This document shows positions 5,864-8,418 of a stretch of 8,418 nucleotides of DNA, piece by piece. The stretch is from Planctomycetota bacterium. Lineage in GTDB: Bacteria > Planctomycetota > Planctomycetia > Planctomycetales > Planctomycetaceae. Below the pieces are notes generated by a model that worked only from the letters and a program-made list of their open reading frames with translations, was not told the origin of the DNA and searched no databases. The stretch is taken from assembly GCA_023429275.1 (NCBI GenBank), contig JAEYWB010000883.1, forward strand, positions 1-8,418, given 5' to 3'. Numbering within the stretch: position 1 is the first letter of the stretch; every line of letters starts with the position of its first letter. Made by a program: the position numbers and the translations under genes.

Positions 5864-7483
5864 TTACCGCTGGGTGAAGGCATTGCCACCGCGGAGCAGC
5901 TCGATCGCCTTCGCGACGTCCGGGTCGGCGACATCCACTTCGCCCAGCTTCCGGTCGAAACGGGCTCCTTCGGGAACTTCGTAGTCGGGCTTCACGCCGA
6001 CCTTCGAGTAGTTCTCGCCGCTCGGGGAGTAGAACTTGGCGGTCGTCAGACGGATGCCGCAGTTGAGCCGGATGTCGTAGATGCTCTGGACCGACCACTT
6101 GCCGTACGTCGTCCGGCCGACGATGTGGCCACGCTTATGATCGCGGACCGCTCCGGCGACGATCTCGCTGGCACTCGCGCTATTGCCGTCGACGAGCAGC
6201 ACCAGGGGTATGTTGTAGGTCCCCGGCCGATGGGCGGTGTACGTGAAGTTCTGATCGGCGTTGCGGCCGCGGGTTGAGACCAGCACTCCTTCGCCGATGA
6301 AGCGGTCGAGGATTTCGACGGAGGCGGGGAGGAGGCCACCCGGATTCCCGCGGAGGTCCCAGACGAGCGACCGCATTCCTTCCCGCTCGAGTTCGACGAG
6401 AGCGGCGTCAAGTTCCGCCACCGAACCCTGCTGGAATCCGGTCATCTGGATGTAGCCGATACCGCTCGCCCGGTCGATCATCCTGACGACCGGCAGGCTC
6501 CGGACCTTGACCGGCCGGCGGGTGCAGGTCAGGTTCATCGAGGATCCGCTCCGGATCACTTCAAGGCGGACCTGGGAGCCCTCGATGCCACTCAGAAGGT
6601 TGGCGGACTCGTCCGTCGACAGGTTGCGGCAATCGGTGTTGTCGATCCGGCAGATCACGTCCCCGGCCTTCAGGCCCGACTCGGACGCGGGGCTTTCCGG
6701 AAGGACCTGGACCAGCTTCATTCCCTTGCCGGCTTCGGCTTCGAGGACGATGCCGATACCGACGAACTGGCCGCGGATGTTGCTGTAGAGATCGCCTCGA
6801 CGGCCGGGGCTGAGGACGTTGCTGTAATCGTCGAGGCAGTTGCAGGCCCCGAAGACGTACTCCATCACGATCGGGCCGGCGTCGAGGCCGACCAGATCCT
6901 GCGCGAGGCTGCAGATCTCGGCAATCGTCTGGCGGGCGCCGTCGCGGTAGTAGACCGGCTTGTTCCAGTACTTCGTCCGGAGCTCATCGCGGAGCCGCTT
7001 CAGGCGGTCGTCGGCGACGCCGAACAGGTTCTGTTCGATGAACTTTTCGTTCGAGAGAGCGAGCCACAGGCTTTCGGTCCCATGGGCGACGATCGACGTC
7101 GTGTTGATGGGATCGACGAAGTGCCCCTGGACATTCTCAAGGACGTCGTCGAAGAGACCCAGGGCCGTTTCGCGGTCGAGGGTCCGGAGCTGCTGGACGA
7201 ACGACGGATCGGTGTAGCGCCGCTCGACGGCGAACTGGAACTGCGACCGGCGAAGTCCGTAGGTGAGCGCCTCGTCTTGCGGCCAGGACTTGAGAGCCTG
7301 CTTGTAGAGGTCGATGGCGTCGCGCCACTTGCGTTCCCGCTCGAGCCGGGCGGCGTCGGTGGCCGCGGTCTTCGCGTCGGTGAGCCGGAGCTCTTCAGCG
7401 ACGACGAAGCTCGGCGTGGCGGCCAGGCCGGCCAGGAGCAATAACAGCGAACAGATCCAACGACCGTACGTGGCGCGAAGCAT
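5864..7483 (-). CDS. exported S41-family (C-terminal processing) protease with PDZ domain
   Basis: This is a 539-residue serine protease of the tail-specific/CtpA type, which cleaves exported proteins near their C-termini. A signal peptide spans 1-29 (hydrophobic 11-28, cleavage after VVA). Residues about 40-90 look like a TPR-type helical pair (ERERKWRDAIDLYKQAL). Residues about 235-315 are a PDZ domain, with GIGIVLE and SPASESGLKAGDVI. The S41 core follows, with DLRGNPGGLL (376-385) and the catalytic Ser437 in GNSASASEIVAG, 25 residues before Lys462 in TYGKWSVQ. That is the Ser-Lys dyad spacing of the family, so the enzyme should be active. The usual G-K-G is G-K-W here. A mostly helical segment (100-230) lies between the TPR-like part and the PDZ domain and contains the paired cysteines 214 and 216 (ACNC). 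The ATG at 7483 has a GAGGGG element about 9 bases upstream. It is the first gene of a possible pair with the propeller gene. Substrates are unknown. Confidence 0.95.
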   Translation of the reverse strand: MLRATYGRWICSLLLLLAGLAATPSFVVAEELRLTDAKTAATDAARLERERKWRDAIDLYKQALKSWPQDEALTYGLRRSQFQFAVERRYTDPSFVQQLRTLDRETALGLFDDVLENVQGHFVDPINTTSIVAHGTESLWLALSNEKFIEQNLFGVADDRLKRLRDELRTKYWNKPVYYRDGARQTIAEICSLAQDLVGLDAGPIVMEYVFGACNCLDDYSNVLSPGRRGDLYSNIRGQFVGIGIVLEAEAGKGMKLVQVLPESPASESGLKAGDVICRIDNTDCRNLSTDESANLLSGIEGSQVRLEVIRSGSSMNLTCTRRPVKVRSLPVVRMIDRASGIGYIQMTGFQQGSVAELDAALVELEREGMRSLVWDLRGNPGGLLPASVEILDRFIGEGVLVSTRGRNADQNFTYTAHRPGTYNIPLVLLVDGNSASASEIVAGAVRDHKRGHIVGRTTYGKWSVQSIYDIRLNCGIRLTTAKFYSPSGENYSKVGVKPDYEVPEGARFDRKLGEVDVADPDVAKAIELLRGGNAFTQR

Positions 7484-8099
7484 CAGCGTTTCCCCCTCGC
7501 CGGAGCATCCGGGGGCCGTGTCGGCCTGTCCGGAAGGTCGGGCGAATACATTGAGTCGCCGCTGCGGTTGTCACGGAAGGACCTTTGGTCGTTCGCGTAA
7601 TTCGCAATGGCTTCTGGGAACCTAGGCCACGATGCCAAGGGGAGCAAACAGGTGCAAGCGTCGAACTGAAGCAAAAGAGAATCAAGTGTTGCAAATCGTC
7701 GTAAACGGTCCGACCGCATCGATTGCCATGGACCCTACCGGGATCTCCGGATACGCCGAAAGCCGGCGAGATTTCGCTTGCTTCCACGGGAAGCAGTCGT
7801 CCGCCTGGAGGGGTTGTAGCGGCTGTGGCGGACGCGGTGGCAATGCAGCCCACTCGCCCCGCGAGAGGAGCGGGTCCGAATCCGCTCGCCTGATGAGGTT
7901 GGAGGCCACTTCCGTCGACAGCTAGGCCTGCCAGAAGCCGTTCGGCGGCCTCTTCCCCGGCCCGCCGGACCGACGCACCGGTCTCGCCGAGCGAGAGGGG
8001 GAGTGAGGCGGCACAAAAAAACGGCCCCGTGTTGCCACGGGGCCGTTCTGTCTGACGAGCCTTGATCATGACGCGAAAAGACCGCGTCCGATTCCAGGA
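7484..8099. other. 616-bp gap upstream of the S41 gene, holding a terminator and small hairpins
   Basis: No frame here is convincing. A plus-strand frame from an ATG at 7632 to 7925 (97 codons) is Arg/Ser/Gly-rich, lacks an SD and matches nothing I know. Two small perfect hairpins are present: TGCTTCC-ACG-GGAAGCA (7779-7795) and GAGCGG, 8-base loop, CCGCTC (7868-7887). Neither has a T-tract. The terminator of the right-edge gene lies at 8015-8047. The promoter of the S41 gene must lie somewhere between 7484 and 8014, but I see no clear -35/-10 pair. Confidence 0.5.
8015..8047 (-). terminator. strong intrinsic terminator of the YTV-type gene
   Basis: Read on the minus strand, AACGGCCCCGTG (8047-8036), the loop GCAA and CACGGGGCCGTT (8031-8020) form a perfect 12-bp GC-rich stem. 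Including its last two bases the T-run is seven long (8021-8015). It lies 52 bases after the stop of the right-edge gene and matches the classic Rho-independent form. Confidence 0.93.
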
Positions 8100-8418
8100 T
8101 CACTTGCAGGCGTTGCAGGCCGGGGCGCAAGCGCCGCAGGCCGGAGCCGCCGGAACACAGACCTGGACCTGGATCTTCTTCTCGACCATCCGGCAGACCT
8201 GGACGTCGATTTCCTTCTGGACCTGGACCGGGACGCAGACGGTGCAGGTTTCCGTCTTCTCTTCCGGAACGATGTCGCAGACGGTGACCGTGTAGGTCTC
8301 CTCACGGGTCTTCGGCACGCAGACGGTGAAGTTGACCGTGCGGGTCTTCTGCACCGGAACCTGCTTGCAGACGGTGTACGTGCGGGTCTTCTGTTCCGGC
8401 ACGCACTTCGTCACCGTG
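8100..8418 (-). CDS. Cys-rich YTV-type repeat protein, 3' end only (continues past the right edge)
   Basis: Only the C-terminal part is present, about 105 residues. The GTG at 8414 reads as Val within T-V-T-K-C-V-P and is almost surely internal, so the gene begins outside the window. The visible part consists of short degenerate repeats built on C-V-P-x-x-x-x-x-(T/E)-x-x-x-V, with YTV, FTV, CTV and VQV endings. Counting from Val 8414 as residue 1, cysteines fall at 4, 16, 32, 46, 60, 74 and 86, spaced 12-16 and mostly 14 apart. They are followed by a Cys/Ala tail (93, 96, 100, 103) ending in NACK. Including Cys57 there are 12 cysteines in 104 residues. Lys/Arg and Glu alternate with Thr/Val, which suggests beta-strands cross-linked by disulphides. 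Planctomycetes are known for large Cys-rich proteins with YTV repeats linked to the cell wall, and this fits that style. That assignment is by pattern only. The gene ends in its own strong terminator. Confidence 0.8.
   Translation of the reverse strand, partial: TVTKCVPEQKTRTYTVCKQVPVQKTRTVNFTVCVPKTREETYTVTVCDIVPEEKTETCTVCVPVQVQKEIDVQVCRMVEKKIQVQVCVPAAPACGACAPACNACK

Noticed and set aside
5721..6098. N-terminal extension of the propeller frame by 126 codons
   Set aside because: It overlaps the end of the S41 gene and the hairpin, is Arg/Pro-rich, and would bury the clear signal peptide that begins at 5720.
7860..7890. GGTCCGAATCC resembling a tRNA T-arm
   Set aside because: A five-pair T-stem with a seven-base loop does not form, and no acceptor or anticodon arm is found around it.
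7632..7925. Plus-strand 97-codon frame in the gap before the S41 gene
   Set aside because: No SD, Arg/Ser/Gly-rich composition and no family resemblance; treated as chance.
7888..7960. CTGATGAG resembling a hammerhead ribozyme core
   Set aside because: No CGAAA core partner and no matching stems follow at the needed distance.

Overview
The window looks like chromosomal DNA from a GC-rich member of the Planctomycetota. Four things suggest this: a Cys-rich, YTV-repeat type protein at the right edge; a secreted PQQ-like beta-propeller that opens with a W-P-x-x-R-G-P motif after its signal peptide; a PrsW-type membrane protease with a CxxC zinc ribbon and a long disordered linker in front; and a stand-alone csrA among loosely packed genes with long intergenic stretches. 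The assignment is by protein style only, since there is no rRNA or tRNA in the window. I see no mobile element, CRISPR array, integrase or other sign of recent transfer.

Layout from left to right: 1-261 holds no convincing gene. A minus-strand gene (262-948) encodes a soluble acidic protein that I do not recognise. A 400-bp divergent intergenic region follows, then a plus-strand gene (1349-2890) for a zinc-ribbon/PrsW-family intramembrane metalloprotease. That gene converges on csrA (2955-3140, minus), and a perfect 10-bp inverted repeat lies between the two stops. Upstream of csrA is about 417 bp containing a candidate promoter and a doubtful 42-codon ORF. Next come two minus-strand genes: S41 protease (5864-7483) and then the beta-propeller/membrane fusion protein (3558-5720). 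They are separated by a large structured hairpin with a T-tract. A 616-bp stretch without a convincing gene (7484-8099) contains a textbook terminator for the last gene, a Cys-rich YTV-type repeat protein that runs off the right edge.

Most products act at or outside the cytoplasmic membrane: a membrane-embedded protease, an exported PDZ protease, an exported propeller anchored by a multi-helix domain, and a presumptive cell-wall protein. CsrA is the one clear cytoplasmic regulator, acting on mRNA. The genes are not packed as one operon, so a shared pathway is not shown. The only pair likely to share transcription is the S41 protease and the propeller gene. I found no clear-cut new defence or biosynthetic system. 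The items most worth a second look are the propeller/membrane fusion, the YTV repeat protein, the zinc-ribbon-PrsW fusion and the csrA leader.
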